Shown here piece after piece: positions 1 to 12,184 of a stretch of 64,000 nt of DNA (positions are counted from its first letter, which is position 1; every line of letters starts with the position of its first letter). The notes beneath the pieces are model-generated. The model did not search any database. It was not told the origin of the DNA and saw nothing but the letters and a program-made list of their open reading frames with translations. Source of the stretch: Perilla frutescens (Eukaryota; Streptophyta; Magnoliopsida; Lamiales; Lamiaceae). A program made the position numbers and the translations under genes. The stretch lies in assembly GCA_026008535.1 (NCBI GenBank), contig BRKX01000006.1, forward strand, positions 1,324,501 through 1,388,500, given 5' to 3'.

Positions 1-574
1 TCTCTCTTTCTCATTCACCCAACTAATGAATTATGAGAAATGTAAATTGAAGTGCGCACCACAGTAACAGCTACGAGTTATTCGATCTCGATATTCAAAA
101 AAAAAAAGAAATGTAAATTAAAATTAGTTATTTAATCTTTTAAATCATATATTAGCGTGTAAATTATTTTGGAATCGATATCTTATCTGTTTAATATCGT
201 AAAATATGCAAGGTTAATTATGTTTTTTTTATGAATCATATAACATGTACATGTATAAGATTGGTTCCTAATTTACACATTATGAATTGTTTGATTACGC
301 ATATTAACCATCTCCTATTTGTATAGACACACAACTACTATAATATTAATTACACACACACATGACATATGATGAGTCAAAGTTTAAGTGAAATAACTCA
401 TATAAATGCACATACATATTTGCAGCATAAAATCTAATTATTTCGAAGTTGAACATCGTCGCCACTTTTAGGTCAAATCGTTCGTATATATTATCTAGTG
501 CAATTTGTGGACTACTACTGTAAGAATCGAAATTTATTCACGTATAATCGCAGATACGGGATCCTCTGTTCTCA
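1..574. other. AT-rich intergenic DNA
   Basis: No coding signal was found. The stretch is AT-rich with short homopolymers and scattered CA dinucleotides. The short open frame at 498-683 runs into the transposon-like repeat that follows and has no plausible protein character. Confidence 0.6.
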
Positions 575-900
575 ATTTGGTGTTTCAATTTGTATCTCGC
601 GATCAAATTTATATATTTTTCTTCCATTTTTTCCGCCAATTTTAATTTATTATGTTTACTTTAATTTTATGATTGATTTTTAGGGTTCACCCCACCTAAT
701 TAGGGTTTATAATTATTGTTTAATACTTAATTTAAAAAAATTGATTATTATACATGGTTGATTATTTTAAAAATGTGATTTATAATATTTTAAATTTCAA
801 TCTTTTATTGATATATGTGACTAGGTTGATTATGTTATAATTAATTTTTATTTTTGTAATATCTATTATGAAACTTGTAAATTCGATCATGGAATATGTG
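575..900 (+). mobile_element. AT-rich MITE family A, copy 1
   Basis: This copy carries the family core: AGGGTTCACCCCACCTAATT followed by AGGGTTTATAATTATT, then an AATTGATT...GGTTGATTATT block and a GATTATGTTATAATTAATTT block. The same ordered blocks recur at 11030, 12185, 36640 (inverted), 47326 (inverted), 50330, 58204 (inverted) and 60538. The ends are degenerate here, so the borders are approximate. It encodes nothing and is non-autonomous. Confidence 0.65.
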
Positions 901-938
901 TTGGAACACCAAATTTAAAATAGGGGATCTCATCCCCA

Positions 939-1254
939 TGTATAGCGGATGAAATCATCTGCTACACTTTGTGCTATACAATTCAATTTATTAATTTTTC
1001 TTTGATTTTTTAATTCAATTTCAATTTATTGTGCTAAAATAATTATTTAGGGTTCTTCCTATCCAATCAGGGTATATAATTATTATTTTTTACAAAATAA
1101 TTAATTATTAATTAGAAAATAAAATTTAATATTGAAACTAAAGCATAATAAATTGAAATTGAATTAAAAGTCGAAAAAGAATTAATAAATTGAATTGTGT
1201 AGCACCAAGTGTTGTACAAAATGTATCAAATGATTTCATCCGCATATGTAGCAC
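939..1254. mobile_element. Fold-back MITE with about 100-bp inverted arms
   Basis: The left arm (939-1036) and right arm (1142-1254) are inverted copies of each other. Both contain CGGATGAAATCAT near the outer end and ACAATTCAATTTATTAATT further in. The short centre holds an AGGGTTCTTCCTATCCAATC block like the core of MITE family A, so this looks like a diverged or composite relative. It has no coding capacity. Confidence 0.75.
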
Positions 1255-1272
1255 TTGCGTATTTATCATCAT

Positions 1273-1273
<1 letters not shown>

Positions 1274-1361
<88 letters not shown>
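1274..1361. repeat. Compound (GA)n(TG)n microsatellite
   Basis: About 25 GA units (1274-1324) run directly into about 18 TG units (1325-1361). Open frames across it on both strands give only Arg-Glu or Ser-Leu/Thr-His repeats and are not genes. Confidence 0.95.
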
Positions 1362-1363
<2 letters not shown>

Positions 1364-2560
1364 CCATAGTTTCACACTTATATGCATTGAATTCAAGAAT
1401 GCAGTTAGGTTGCCCATATAGCTAGCTAATTTGATGCACATTAATCCTAGGAAAGAAACTGGAAATTGCCGACATCCATTATTTCACAAAATTCAATCTT
1501 GCGATGTGGAAAATGGAAGTTATATATATGCATTGCCGACCTATGTTAAATTAAATAGGCGGGTGATGATTTATTTACATTTCTTATATGCTAAGATATA
1601 TCCAAGTAATTGTGATTTGCACCCTTATTTTATTTCTCATTATGAATTAATTAAACAAATTAATCTTATGATTACTTTAGAAAAAGAAAAACGAACACGC
1701 GCGCACACACATATATGGATTTTTTTTAGATTTTTAAAGTAATGGAATTAAAAGTTTAATTAGGGGTTAGTGATAGACATAATCTTTCTATTCCAATGTA
1801 GTATCTTATTTAAATAGCAATTTACATCAAGTAGATTATATATATATATATATATATATATTATGTAAATATAAGTTATTGAAGGTTTGACAATGTTTTT
1901 TTGAAGGTTTAAGCATCGTATAATTATTTAAATAGGTCTTCTAAAAGATCTGATTAGTTATGATCTATTTGGTAATTACGTCAAGCCTAACTACGTTTAG
2001 TGTATGATAGATAGTAAATCTCTCTCGGGTAGTCTGACTTATTTCCATTCTTACTGATACGCAAATTCCGAGAAAATGCAACCAATCGGACTGAAAAATC
2101 GAGCATCTAGATCTGTTTGTAGTTAATATAGCGAGCTACAAACTAACTTCTAAATCGGTTATAATGTGATGCCATGCATGATTGATCATATGCTATATAT
2201 GTGTGTGTGTGTGGTCTATTGGTTGCGAATTAAATATCTTTATATTATTGACTTTCTTAACAAAACAAATAATGTTGATGACTTTGTATTGTTACATCAA
2301 GTGGGCATTTGACAACATTTATTTTTACAAAGAGTTATTTGGCTCCAGAAATGATTAGTATATTTTCAGAAAATAAGTTGATGAAGTGTTTAGATTTAGT
2401 TAAATGTATTTTAGAAATAAGAATATCATTTCTGCTAAAATAATTGCCAATTCAGCACATAAAAGATGGTAATATATTAATTAAGAATCCGAAAGATTAA
2501 AATTAGTGGTTCAGAAACCTAAAATATGAAAATTGTTAATAATAATAATAATAATAATAA
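1362..2560. other. Intergenic DNA, no gene seen
   Basis: AT-rich sequence with a short (TA)n tract near 1836-1862 and a (TG)n tract near 2199-2212. The 103-codon frame at 1431-1742 has no domain-like content or start context. An (AAT)n tract at 2537-2560 abuts the next MITE. Confidence 0.6.
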
Positions 2561-2929
2561 GGGTAAACCATCATTTATATACAAAACTATTTGTATTTTC
2601 TCTAATATCTCAACTGACATTTTTATTAATCAAATAGCTAAACTATTGAAAAACTAATTAAATCTATTCCCGTAAACATTTTTGGCCAAAGTTCACACAA
2701 TATTTTGGCTAAATACTCAGATATTCTTTCTGTGTTGTAGTCAAATCGATCATATATATAACATATTTTTTTTAACGCCTTTTTAGACCTGATTTTGGCT
2801 GAAAATTTCATTCGATGTTAGCTTTGATCGGTTAGTTAATAATTTAAGCATTTAATTTATAAAAGTGTTAGTTTGAAACAGGTTTGATAAAATAAAAATA
2901 GTTTGAGACATAAATAATGATTTAGTTTA
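2561..2929. mobile_element. Degenerate terminal-inverted-repeat MITE flanked by (AAT)n
   Basis: The left end (GGGTAAACCATCATTTATAT) and the reverse complement of the right end (AACTAAATCATTATTTATGT) align, and similarity continues into a CAAACTATTT...TATTTT block on both sides. The element lies between two (AAT)n tracts (2537-2560 and 2930-2948), which suggests insertion into a microsatellite or its expansion at the target site. It is non-coding. Confidence 0.6.
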
Positions 2930-2948
2930 ATAATAATAATAATAATAA

Positions 2949-3086
2949 ATCGGCCGCGAATCTAAGGGCCGTTGCAACAACAAGCATTCCGTACTATGAC
3001 CCCACCATCTGTCATGATAATTACAGATAAACATGCTTATAAACTGGCCTTTCTAACGTTCCAATTTATCATCTTAAAACATACAT

Positions 3087-3122
<36 letters not shown>

Positions 3123-4860
3123 TTGGTTGGTTCAAATGAGGATTAGTGCTTCGTGTATGAACATGAGAAGGTACATTGTTTATTTACTATAATTTTAGTG
3201 ACTTTCTTACTATATTTTGGTGCTATTTTTTATGTTTATTTTTAATTATTTTTTATTATATTTTAGTGTTAAATGTTTTAGCACCAATATATAATAAAAA
3301 AAACACTAAAATTATATTTAAAAAACTAATTCTCAAGTTGTCACACGAAACAAAGTATCTATTATAATCAATCCCTTGTGTGTGTATATATATATTGCAT
3401 ATTTCATACTTTCATCTCCTATTTTTGCTGCTTCATCATTCCCGAATTGACTACTAAATTATTGCAATCTTTGTCTCCTTGTTCTTTACTGTTTTTTATT
3501 TGTTTTTCTACCCATGTTATCATTGCAGTGTACCATGCCATCATTAGATAAATAACGTTTGATTCCAATTTTTCATTTCTGATTTATTGAGTTGAGTAGT
3601 AGTTATTGTGACTAATACTATCGTTAATTACCAATTTCTTAATTTTCAAGAAGTTGAAATCCCTTGAACTCTTATTTAATTTGAGTAATTTATAATCAAC
3701 GTGTGATTATTGTTGATACGATTACGTCAACTTAATGCAAATTATATTAAAAAACTTCTTCTACTCCATATTTCAAATCCTAATTTCCTTTGTTATGTAA
3801 CTAGGAAATTAGTCGTCTTAAGCTACTGCATGCAACATTACACTTTTACGTGATTATTATGATTTATTTTATTCATGTAATGGACTTTTTTCTTTTTTGG
3901 TACGACGACCAAAAAAGCTTAATAATTCTTTTGGCTAGCGTAAAAATTTATGGAAATCATTTATAGATGATAACCTGTGAAATAAGTCAAGATTCGAATC
4001 TAATTTCATATTTAATTACATATTTTTAATTTTGTTCGTATTTCAATTCAAATCTTAATCCCTCGTACGAGGTTAATTCCGTCTCGTACAAAATCCACTT
4101 TCTATCAAATATAAAAGGTTGATTAGATTGTATGTTATAGGGTGAATAATCAAATAGAATTGACAGAGAAGGTAGGCCACCAAAATCAAAGCCTACACTA
4201 CTAATAGTCAATAGATTTGTTCAATAAGTTGAGATAATTCTCACATTGCAAGAAGAAAAAAAAATCATACATTATACCAATTTTTATGTTAGTGCAACGG
4301 CCCAACTCCTCCACTTATCACAATTAATTAATTAATTAATTAATACTCCTATCTCATAAGTCTAGAAATTAAAAAAAAAAGTAAAAAAATTATGCTACTC
4401 ATTATTTTTTCATTTTCTTTCTTTTTTTTGTCCCCATAAATATACGTTGAACTCAACACAGTGATTAAGGGGAAAAAAATATTACTTATACTCGTTTAAA
4501 TGCGCTCCTGCCTAATTAAGTAGCCAGACATATAAAGGTAAACTGCATCATAAGATGGTAAAAAGGTAATATTTTATCATTGGAAAGATTTAAGCATTAA
4601 CTAATTGATCATTATTTGGTCGCGAGTTAATGAAACATTTAAAATTTGGAAATAAAAATCTGCAACGTTCACAAGGTAGTAAAAAACGTTGAATCAAACA
4701 AAAAAAGGGATTAAGCATTAAGGTAACAATATTTATTATTGTTGATATTATTAATTACCTTAATAATTACAGTAAAATTATACCTAATTACATTCATAAT
4801 TTACATGTAGGCCCCCACTACCCCCTCTCTTCTTCCCACTAACTCCACTCACGATCACAC
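2949..4860. other. Intergenic DNA upstream of the glucanase gene
   Basis: No supported gene. It holds an (AT)n microsatellite around 3090-3119 and a TAAT-type tandem tract near 4324-4343. The frames at 3176-3367 (+) and 4026-4211 (-) are AT-driven and unlike proteins. The last few hundred bases are presumably distal promoter of the gene at 4972. Confidence 0.6.
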
Positions 4861-4867
4861 AATCTAT

Positions 4868-4875
4868 AATCTCTC

Positions 4876-4906
<31 letters not shown>

Positions 4907-4971
4907 AATCTATATAAACACAATCCAATTCTCCTATTTTTCTCCGAAATATATCACATAACTATCTAAAC
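4868..4971 (+). promoter_or_regulatory. Core promoter and 5' leader of the glucanase gene
   Basis: A CT-rich tract (4870-4906), typical of plant core promoters and leaders, is followed by a TATA box (CTATATAAACA) at about 4910-4920. Transcription would be expected to start some 25-35 bases downstream, leaving a short leader before the ATG at 4972. No upstream ATG intervenes between the TATA box and the start. Confidence 0.7.
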
Positions 4972-6509
4972 ATGAATTTCCCAACTAATTTTCTCTGCTC
5001 ATTTCTTCTCATTCTCTCCTCCGCCGCCGTCCAACCCGCTCTCTCCGACTCCGGCACCGTCGGAATAAACTACGGCCGCATCGCCGACAACCTCCCATCG
5101 CCAGCCCAAGTCGTACAACTCCTCAAAGCGCAGGGTATCACCAGAGTCAAGCTCTATGACACCGACTCCGCCGTCCTGACCGCCCTCTCCGGCTCCGGCA
5201 TCGCCGTGACCGTGGCCCTCCCCAACGAGCAGCTATCCTCCGCCGCCGCCAACACTTCGTTCACGGACGCGTGGGTCCAGTCCAACATCCTCCCTCACTA
5301 CCCCAGCACCACGATCGACGCCATCGCCGTCGGCAATGAGGTCTTCGTCGACCCCAACAACACGACGGTGTTCCTCGTTCCCGCCATGAAGAACGTCCAC
5401 GCCTCCCTCGACAAGCACAACGTCTCCTCCCTCATCAAAATCTCGTCGCCGGTCGCCCTCAGCGCCCTCCAAACCTCCTACCCCTCCTCCGCCGGCGCAT
5501 TCAAGCCGGAGCTGCTCGAGCCAGTGATCAAACCGATGCTCAGTTTTCTCAAACAGACCGACTCTTTTCTGATGGTGAACGCTTACCCCTTCTTCGCCTA
5601 CATCGCCAACACCGACACCATCTCGTTAGACTACGCGTTGTTCCGCAACAACTCCGGCAACAAAGACTCCAACAACGGCCTCCTCTACAAGAGCTTATTC
5701 GAGGCCCAACTCGACGCCGTTTACGCCGCAATGTCCGCCGCCGGTTTCGACGACGTCGAAATCGCCGTGTCGGAAACCGGGTGGCCGTCGAAGGGCGACG
5801 AGAATGAGGTCGGCGCAACCGCGGAGAACGCCGCCGCGTACAACGGCAACTTAGTCCGCCGCGTCCTGACCGGCGGTGGGACTCCTCTCCGGCCAAACGC
5901 GCCTCTCAACGTCTATTTATTCGCCCTTTTCAACGAAGACCTGAAGCCCGGCGCCACCTCCGAGCGTAACTATGGCCTTTTCTTCCCCAACCAGCAGAAG
6001 GTTTACGATATCCCGCTGACGGCGGAGGCTCTCAAAACTGCGCCGAAGCTGAACGACAGCAAGGCGGAGGTGGAGGTGGAGGCGCAGCCTCCGGCCGCGG
6101 CAGGGCAGACCTGGTGCGTGGCGAATGACAATGCCGGCGAGAAGAAGTTGCAGAAGGCGTTGGATTATGCTTGCGGGGAGGGAGGAGCGGACTGCCGTCC
6201 GATCCAGCATGGGGCCACGTGTTACAATCCGAACACGGTGGCGGCGCACGCATCGTACGCATTCAACAGCTATTATCAGAAGAACTCGCGGCGGAGCGGA
6301 GCCTGTGATTTCGGTGGCGCCGCCTACGTCGTCACCCACTCTCCTAGTAAGTTATTGCGACGTTTTAACTAATGATTTTGGTGTTTTTTGTTTTAGCGTT
6401 ATTACAAGTTAAGTTATTACTATTATAATTTATAACATTGGCAATGATATTGAAATTTTATTTATTTATTGCAGAATTTGGAAGCTGCGAATTTCCCACC
6501 GGTTACTAA
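4972..6509 (+). CDS. Secreted glucan endo-1,3-beta-glucosidase, GH17 plus X8 (CBM43) domain; CDS join(4972..6346,6475..6509)
   Basis: This should hydrolyse internal beta-1,3-glucan (callose) linkages in the cell wall. A hydrophobic signal peptide covers about residues 1-25. The GH17 domain spans about 28-355, with acid/base Glu123 in AIAVGNEV and nucleophile Glu268 in VSETGWPS. A short Glu/Val/Pro linker leads to an X8 domain (about 380-469) that in this family binds beta-1,3-glucan. Exon 1 ends at 6346 before GTAAGT. A 128-bp intron ends in TTGCAG at 6474, and a 35-base exon 2 adds KFGSCEFPTGY, supplying the sixth X8 cysteine (382, 401, 408, 417, 445, 463). Reading through the donor would give a 466-residue form lacking that cysteine. 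The spliced protein is 469 residues and has no hydrophobic GPI-anchor tail, so it is probably secreted, as in the Ole e 9 type. The coding region is much more GC-rich than its surroundings. Confidence 0.93.
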
Positions 6510-7066
6510 AATGCTACATTTTTGGGAGATATCTTTGAACAAGTTGTGGAATTTGACGTATGGATTTGGTCACGTAGCAGTTGAATTCTGGACTTATTCA
6601 TTTATTTGTTATCATAGATCAATGGAGTAATGAATTTAGATTAGTACACACATATATATTAATTCCCTATATGCATTCTTTATTTGATCTTGTATACATT
6701 TTATTCTATCAATATATGTTTCTCATTAATCAAATGTGTCGTTACAGATTTAGATTAGTACGTACATATATATCCCCTAATTATATTCTTAATTTTTTTC
6801 ATCGTGTATACATTTTATTCCACGTTTCTCACTGATCGATCTATCATCTATGGCACAAATAACTATATAACATGCATAAAAATGAGATATATATATATAT
6901 ATAGTATCATTTTAAAATAGAAAACCTAAAATTGAAACAGACAGAGACTACTAGACAGATTGGCAGTTGTAGCTAAATATGACTTATCTCTTGAATTATT
7001 TACCTACATCTAATTCTGTAACGTTTTCTTGGGGTGAAGGAAAGCATCACTCTCATTAGTCATTAT

Positions 7067-7069
<3 letters not shown>
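6510..7069. other. 3' flank of the glucanase with a local tandem duplication
   Basis: It begins with the 3' UTR. A segment starting ATTTAGATTAGTAC at about 6627 recurs at about 6748. Both copies continue with an ACATATATAT run, TTGTATACATTTTATTC and then TTTCTCA.TGATC, so this is an imperfect duplication of roughly 110-120 bp ending near 6840. The 84-codon frame over it (6581-6835) is a by-product. Confidence 0.6.

Positions 7070-7152
<83 letters not shown>
7070..7152. repeat. (CT)41 microsatellite
   Basis: An uninterrupted CT dinucleotide array of about 83 bp, the longest in the window. Confidence 0.97.
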
Positions 7153-7155
<3 letters not shown>

Positions 7156-9825
7156 TTTTGTTGGCTCAGTTTGTTTTACCCATACGTCATTTATTCACAC
7201 AAACTTTAAAAAGAAGAAACTGATGGATTTCTTTTCCTCCATTTTCTCGTTTATAGTTGTTGGTGCAATGGGAACTAACATAGTGTATAAGAATTATTTT
7301 AATAAATAATAATCTCATCTAACTAAGAACTAGTGAGCATTTGTTGTATAATATTCAATTGGTACTGTAATAGCCTAAAATAGATCGGCCCATTATGGTT
7401 ACTCGACCTTGGCCCAACTAAAAGGGAATTCAATTCGGATTTCGGACCCATAAGGGATGTCACTCGAGTGTTGGAGCTCGTTTGATCGTAAATTTATCCG
7501 TTCTCGTGTTATTCGTTTGTTTACTTAGATTGTAGGTGTCCTGCTAATTCTCAACTAATTGCAAAGGGAGCATCTACAGGAACTAATTAGCTTTACTTTA
7601 TTTTAAAATGGATATTGAGTTTTGTTAAACATAACTATAGGTGGATATACGAGAGAAATGTTGTTGTTGTTGTTGTTATTAAAAATGTTGATATATTTTA
7701 TTTTGTTTTATTTTTAGATCACACCTTCTCCATTTTTGTTAATTGATGATATAAATTTACAATTGAGCCAGCTGTGATATATAAGTAAAAAAAAAACTAC
7801 AAATTTAGTATCCATTTTGGTAGAAATTGAAGTTAATTATTCAATTTAATTTAAATAATATGGATTACTTACATCGTATGCAAATCTCCTATGAATGTAT
7901 TCATTATCAAGGTTTATCAGGCACTAATATAGATTTACTGATTTATAAATTATAAACACCCCATTTCCCGTCGATGATCCTAGGACTGCTTGTGATTTTT
8001 CAAGCCCTTTTTGTTGAGTTGAGCCTCCGACTTTTATGGTAGGCCTTCTTGATAGTTCATGTTCTTGTACTCCTTAATAAAATATTAGTATTTGGTTGTA
8101 AAAAAAAAAAAAACTAATGCATACATCGACAATATTATAACGGCACAATCATTTTTGCATACATAAATATACAGTCTACATGCATGCAGTGCCAATTGGT
8201 AAAAGAATATTGTTTAATAAATAACTGTTATATTAATTGTAATCCAATAAATTAATATTTTATACTTAAATACAAATTACCTAAAAATGTACCAATTACT
8301 CATATTTAAATGATCACAATTGCATGAATTGTGTATGCTCTTTGATTGTCATGTGCCAATTAACCTCGTGTTTTCAAAGTATGTTTTCTAAAGTGATTTT
8401 ACAGGGAATGTGAACTTAAATGATACAAGTTGGGCACAAGCTAGTCAATTAGGTCAAACGGTCAAGAAATGATCGAGAAGAAGAGCCTCGGGAGGTCGAG
8501 ACGCAGCCAAGCACGTGATCCGAACTATTCGTCCGTGCCATGTTTACTTTCGTTCGTAGCATGAGCAGACGATGCGACCGAGTCGGCCCAACTTTTGCCC
8601 CACTATATATGTGTGTGTACATTGGCGGATGGAAGGGGGATCAAGGAGGCATTTGCCCACAATCTCCCAACAATTATTTTTAAATAGGGGTTATTTAGCC
8701 AAAAATTATTTTTGTCCCTCCTAACTTTTTTATTTATTTAAGGTTCTTGTAATTATTGGGTTCGATATAATTTTAAAAAATATATGATATTAGTATATAT
8801 AAAACTAGGTTTGGTCAGTTGGACCTCACTCAAATATATAAATAGATATTGAACAAAATTAAATTCACAAAAATCAAAATAAATTAAATAAATTATCTCT
8901 AATCTATCTCCAATCAAAACAAATTCGGATTGAATTATCCACATTTAAAATGGGCCTACTCTTTTCATTTTTGGGCCTGCAGTCTATATTGTCAATAGAT
9001 CAATTTATTTTAAAACAGCATGTATTGGGCCTGAACCCAAAATTACTATTGAAGCAACGTAAAGAGCAATAGCTTATCTTTGTGTTGACCTGCTTTTTTT
9101 TTTTTTTACATACACACTCGATCAAGTGGTATTGAGAAAATTCATCCGCGAGTAGTATTGAAAAAATTCGAATCCGTAACTTTTGATCTCTAAATAACCT
9201 CACTCCATCACTGAACCATCGTCGGTCTCGAAATTTGATTATTTAATTTTTTAGGAGAAGAAAAGTGGATGGTGAGATTGGTACAAGTGTGAATGGAGCA
9301 AGAAATCAAATCGCGCCACCAAAACCGGAAAATAATAATATTAAATTAGTCTTCCCTTTGAAAATTAAAATAAAATAAAATAATTATGATGATACTAAAA
9401 ATAATGAGACCGGTCAAAAATGGAGAGAAAAAATTCATGGATTGGCGCCGTCCCTGGCATCACCAGCTGACAGCTGTCAGTCATATTGACTAAATGAACG
9501 GTGAGTGAGTGGGATCAGCTCAGAGAAAAATGTACCGGCTGTGCCGGTTGTGGGTGAAACCTCGATTAGATTGATTTCCACGGCTGACAAATTTCTGACG
9601 TGCACATGGTGGAGGATTCCACGCGCTCACTAATCACGAAGATATGGATCTTTTTCAAACGGGTCGGGTTCCAATTACCGGGTCGGTTTCATGCAGTCAA
9701 ATATTTTATATTTCGAGGGGCATTCAGCATTCTCATTTCTTTTATGACATTTGTGTCCTTTTTTTTTTTTTTTAATTTACAGTGGTTTTCAATGAAAACT
9801 TCGCGAATTATCCATTAAATTTAAG
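7153..9825. other. Intergenic DNA with weak repeat-like patches
   Basis: No gene was found. Two less AT-rich patches (about 7380-7520 and 8420-8660) read like decayed transposon sequence. The second includes ATTGGCGGATGGAAGGGGGA, a motif type common at plant repeat ends, but I could not define borders. Frames at 8753-8944, 9000-9203 and 9600-9818 are short and unlike proteins. A 14-bp palindrome CTGACAGCTGTCAG lies near 9467. Confidence 0.5.
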
Positions 9826-10168
9826 GGATAGTTGTTTTAAAATACATGGATTTTAATTTTTGACGCGATTTAAAAACGAAGTTTTGATAACATAAATATA
9901 ATAATTTTTGTAGTTATAGCTTACATTTTTAACTGATTGAAATTTTTGTTGTCTTCACATGATTGTAACCAATCGAATCGATGCATTTTTGGCCAATCGA
10001 AAATTATACAATTACGGTATGATTCATGTCGGTTTCAATCGGTTGATAATGTGAATATTGTTGTAATTGCAAAAGTTTTAAAGTTTATTTTATCGGAAGT
10101 CCGTTTTTTACTTCGTGTGAAAAATCAAAATCACTGCAAAATTCGTGTATTTTAAGGCAATTAATAAA
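9826..10168. mobile_element. Fold-back MITE family B, diverged copy
   Basis: The left end has a TTTTGACGCGATTTAAAAAC block followed by AAGTTTTGATAACAT, and the right end has a GTGTGAAAAATCAAAATC block. These match in order and orientation the two arms of the clearer fold-back element at 54399-54763. The arms here pair less well, so it is an older copy. It is non-coding. Confidence 0.5.
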
Positions 10169-10479
10169 TGTTTTGTTAAAAAGAATAAAAATATGTGATT
10201 TTTAGGTCATAGTTTCTATCATTGTATATTATTTTTTAATTGTGGGAATTAAGCAGTTAATCTCGAACTTGAGAGTTCTCTATTTTATAGATGAATTTTT
10301 CAATGAAGTGTTCCCAAAAGAACAATAGTTCAATTATTCACGTTCTAAATTCATAGTTCTCATCTTGCAAGTCTCGAGTTCATAGTTAATCTGGCTTTTA
10401 TACTCTAAAAAGCAAATGACAAAGATCATAGTGTTGAATTTTGTGAACTTAAAATAAACATCATATCACAAGTGAATTA

Positions 10480-10729
10480 CTCCCACCGTCCCACTTGGAC
10501 AAACTTGTTTTCCTTTTCGTCATGTCTCGATAGACATATTTATATACATATATTTAGTCAATTTACTAATATATACCCCTATTTAATATATTTTTATATT
10601 GGACATTAATTTAATATCAAAAAATTAAATACCGGCATATTAGAAATTTTTTTGATTAATTATTTTTTCCAATCATTTTTTTAATCCCGCGAAAAATTCC
10701 AATCAGCCTATCAAAATGAGACGAGCGAG
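10480..10729. mobile_element. Stowaway-like MITE
   Basis: The left end CTCCCACCGTCCCACTTGG resembles the Stowaway (Tc1/mariner) consensus. The right end is its imperfect inverse (GAGACGAGCGAG). The element is flanked by the dinucleotide TA on both sides (10478-10479 and 10730-10731), the expected target duplication. It is about 250 bp and has no coding sequence. Confidence 0.8.
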
Positions 10730-11029
10730 TATGAAACTTGATAAATACTAACCATGTTACTTTATATTTATATAAATATAAAAAATCTTACTTTTTCAAA
10801 AGAAAAGGGCAATTTTGTGCCAAAAATAAATGGAAATTTAATGCAAGTAGATAATTTAACTTCATATTTGTCACTTTGTTTACACGGATTCGGATGAATC
10901 TAATTCCAAATTTAAATTCTCAAATTTGTCTGGATTCCGACAAAAAAATCAAGTGTAATTTAATTATGAAACAAGTAATGGGTTAACATGACACTGCTAC
11001 ATAACCAAATGAAATTCTCGATCTCACTT

Positions 11030-11375
11030 TTTCTATTCGGTGTTTTATTTTGATTTTTATTAAATTTTCATTCTTTTTTTTTTCTTCAATTTCAATTTAT
11101 TTTGTTTTGTTTTATTTTATAGTAGTATTTATTTATGGTTCATTCCACCAATTAGTGTTTACATTCTTTTTTTAATAATTCTTTTTTAGTTAATGTAATT
11201 GATTAATAAGGTTGATTATTTCAAAATAGGATATATAATTTTTAAAAATTTCAAAATTTGGCAATAAATGTTTATTATGATTGGTTATATTACAAAAAAT
11301 TTTGTTTTTATAATAAATACTTTTAAAATATTAAATTTAATAGTATACCATAATATTAAAAAATGAAATGTGGAC
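11030..11375 (+). mobile_element. AT-rich MITE family A, copy 2
   Basis: It contains the block order CTTCAATTTCAATTTATT, then GGTTCATTCCACCAATTAG with GTTTACATTC, then AATTGATT...GGTTGATTATTTC, then a TTTATTATGATTGGTTATAT block, as in the other family A copies. Borders are approximate. Confidence 0.6.
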
Positions 11376-11403
11376 TAGATGATTTTATACCGTAAATAAT
11401 AGA

Positions 11404-11791
11404 GGGTATTATCAGATTTTAGCCTGATCTTTCAGGTAATTCACAAAATGTCCCGATCTTTTATAAATAACAATTTAATACCCAACCTTTTGAATATACA
11501 ACAAATTTAGTCTGAAATTAATTTTCGGGCTTTTTAGTTGCCGCCATGTATCTTTTTATATACAGTATAGTGTAAAATATAATTTTATTTGATTAATTGA
11601 CATATAAGTGTTTTATGCGCCATTAAAAAATTCGGGCAAAAAGATACATGTCGGCAACTAAAAGCTCGAAAATTAATTTCATGTTAGATTTGTTGTATAT
11701 TTAAAAGGTCAAGTATTGAATTATTATTTATAAAAAGTTAAGACATTTTCATGAATTACTTAAAACGTCAGACTAAAATATAATAATACCC
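11404..11791. mobile_element. Fold-back MITE with about 155-bp inverted arms
   Basis: The left arm (11404-11560) begins GGGTATTATCAGATTTTAG and the right arm (11637-11791) ends with its inverse. Shared internal blocks include ATTTAGTCTGAAATTAATTTTC on the left, matched in inverted form on the right, and the GCCATGTATCTTTTT block next to the loop. The spacer is only about 75 bp. No protein is encoded. Long arms with a short centre suggest a Mutator-like or fold-back class, but no clear target duplication was seen. Confidence 0.82.
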
Positions 11792-12184
11792 GTGTATGAT
11801 ATTACGCAGTAATCAAAATTAAAATGAAAAATATAGTAATTAGCATGAGACAGCTGTAAAGAAATTAATTTGTGTGTTTGGCAGAAATTCTGGTGGTTCA
11901 ATATTCGTAAATTAAATTAAAATAGCAGACGGCGCGAAATTCCACAAACAATTATTTTTGTTAGTGGATTCGGGTTTTCTGTCGCACTCGCAAACAATTT
12001 CGAATTCGACCCGATTGAATAATTATCTCTACTAATTCCAATTTAAATAATTTCAGTAGGATTATGAAATACATTTGAGGATTTTTATTAATTTATTAAA
12101 TAATTAGCATACCATAATCATTATTAATTATGATGACTAATTGTCCATTATGAATATATTACAAATGAGAATCTGCAGTCACCA

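Noticed and set aside
1209..1441. Open frames across the GA/TG microsatellite
   Set aside because: Translations are only dipeptide repeats.
5233..6339. Several long open frames on the minus strand across the glucanase exon
   Set aside because: They are GC-rich shadows of the plus-strand codons (Arg/Gly-rich translations) and overlap a well-supported gene.
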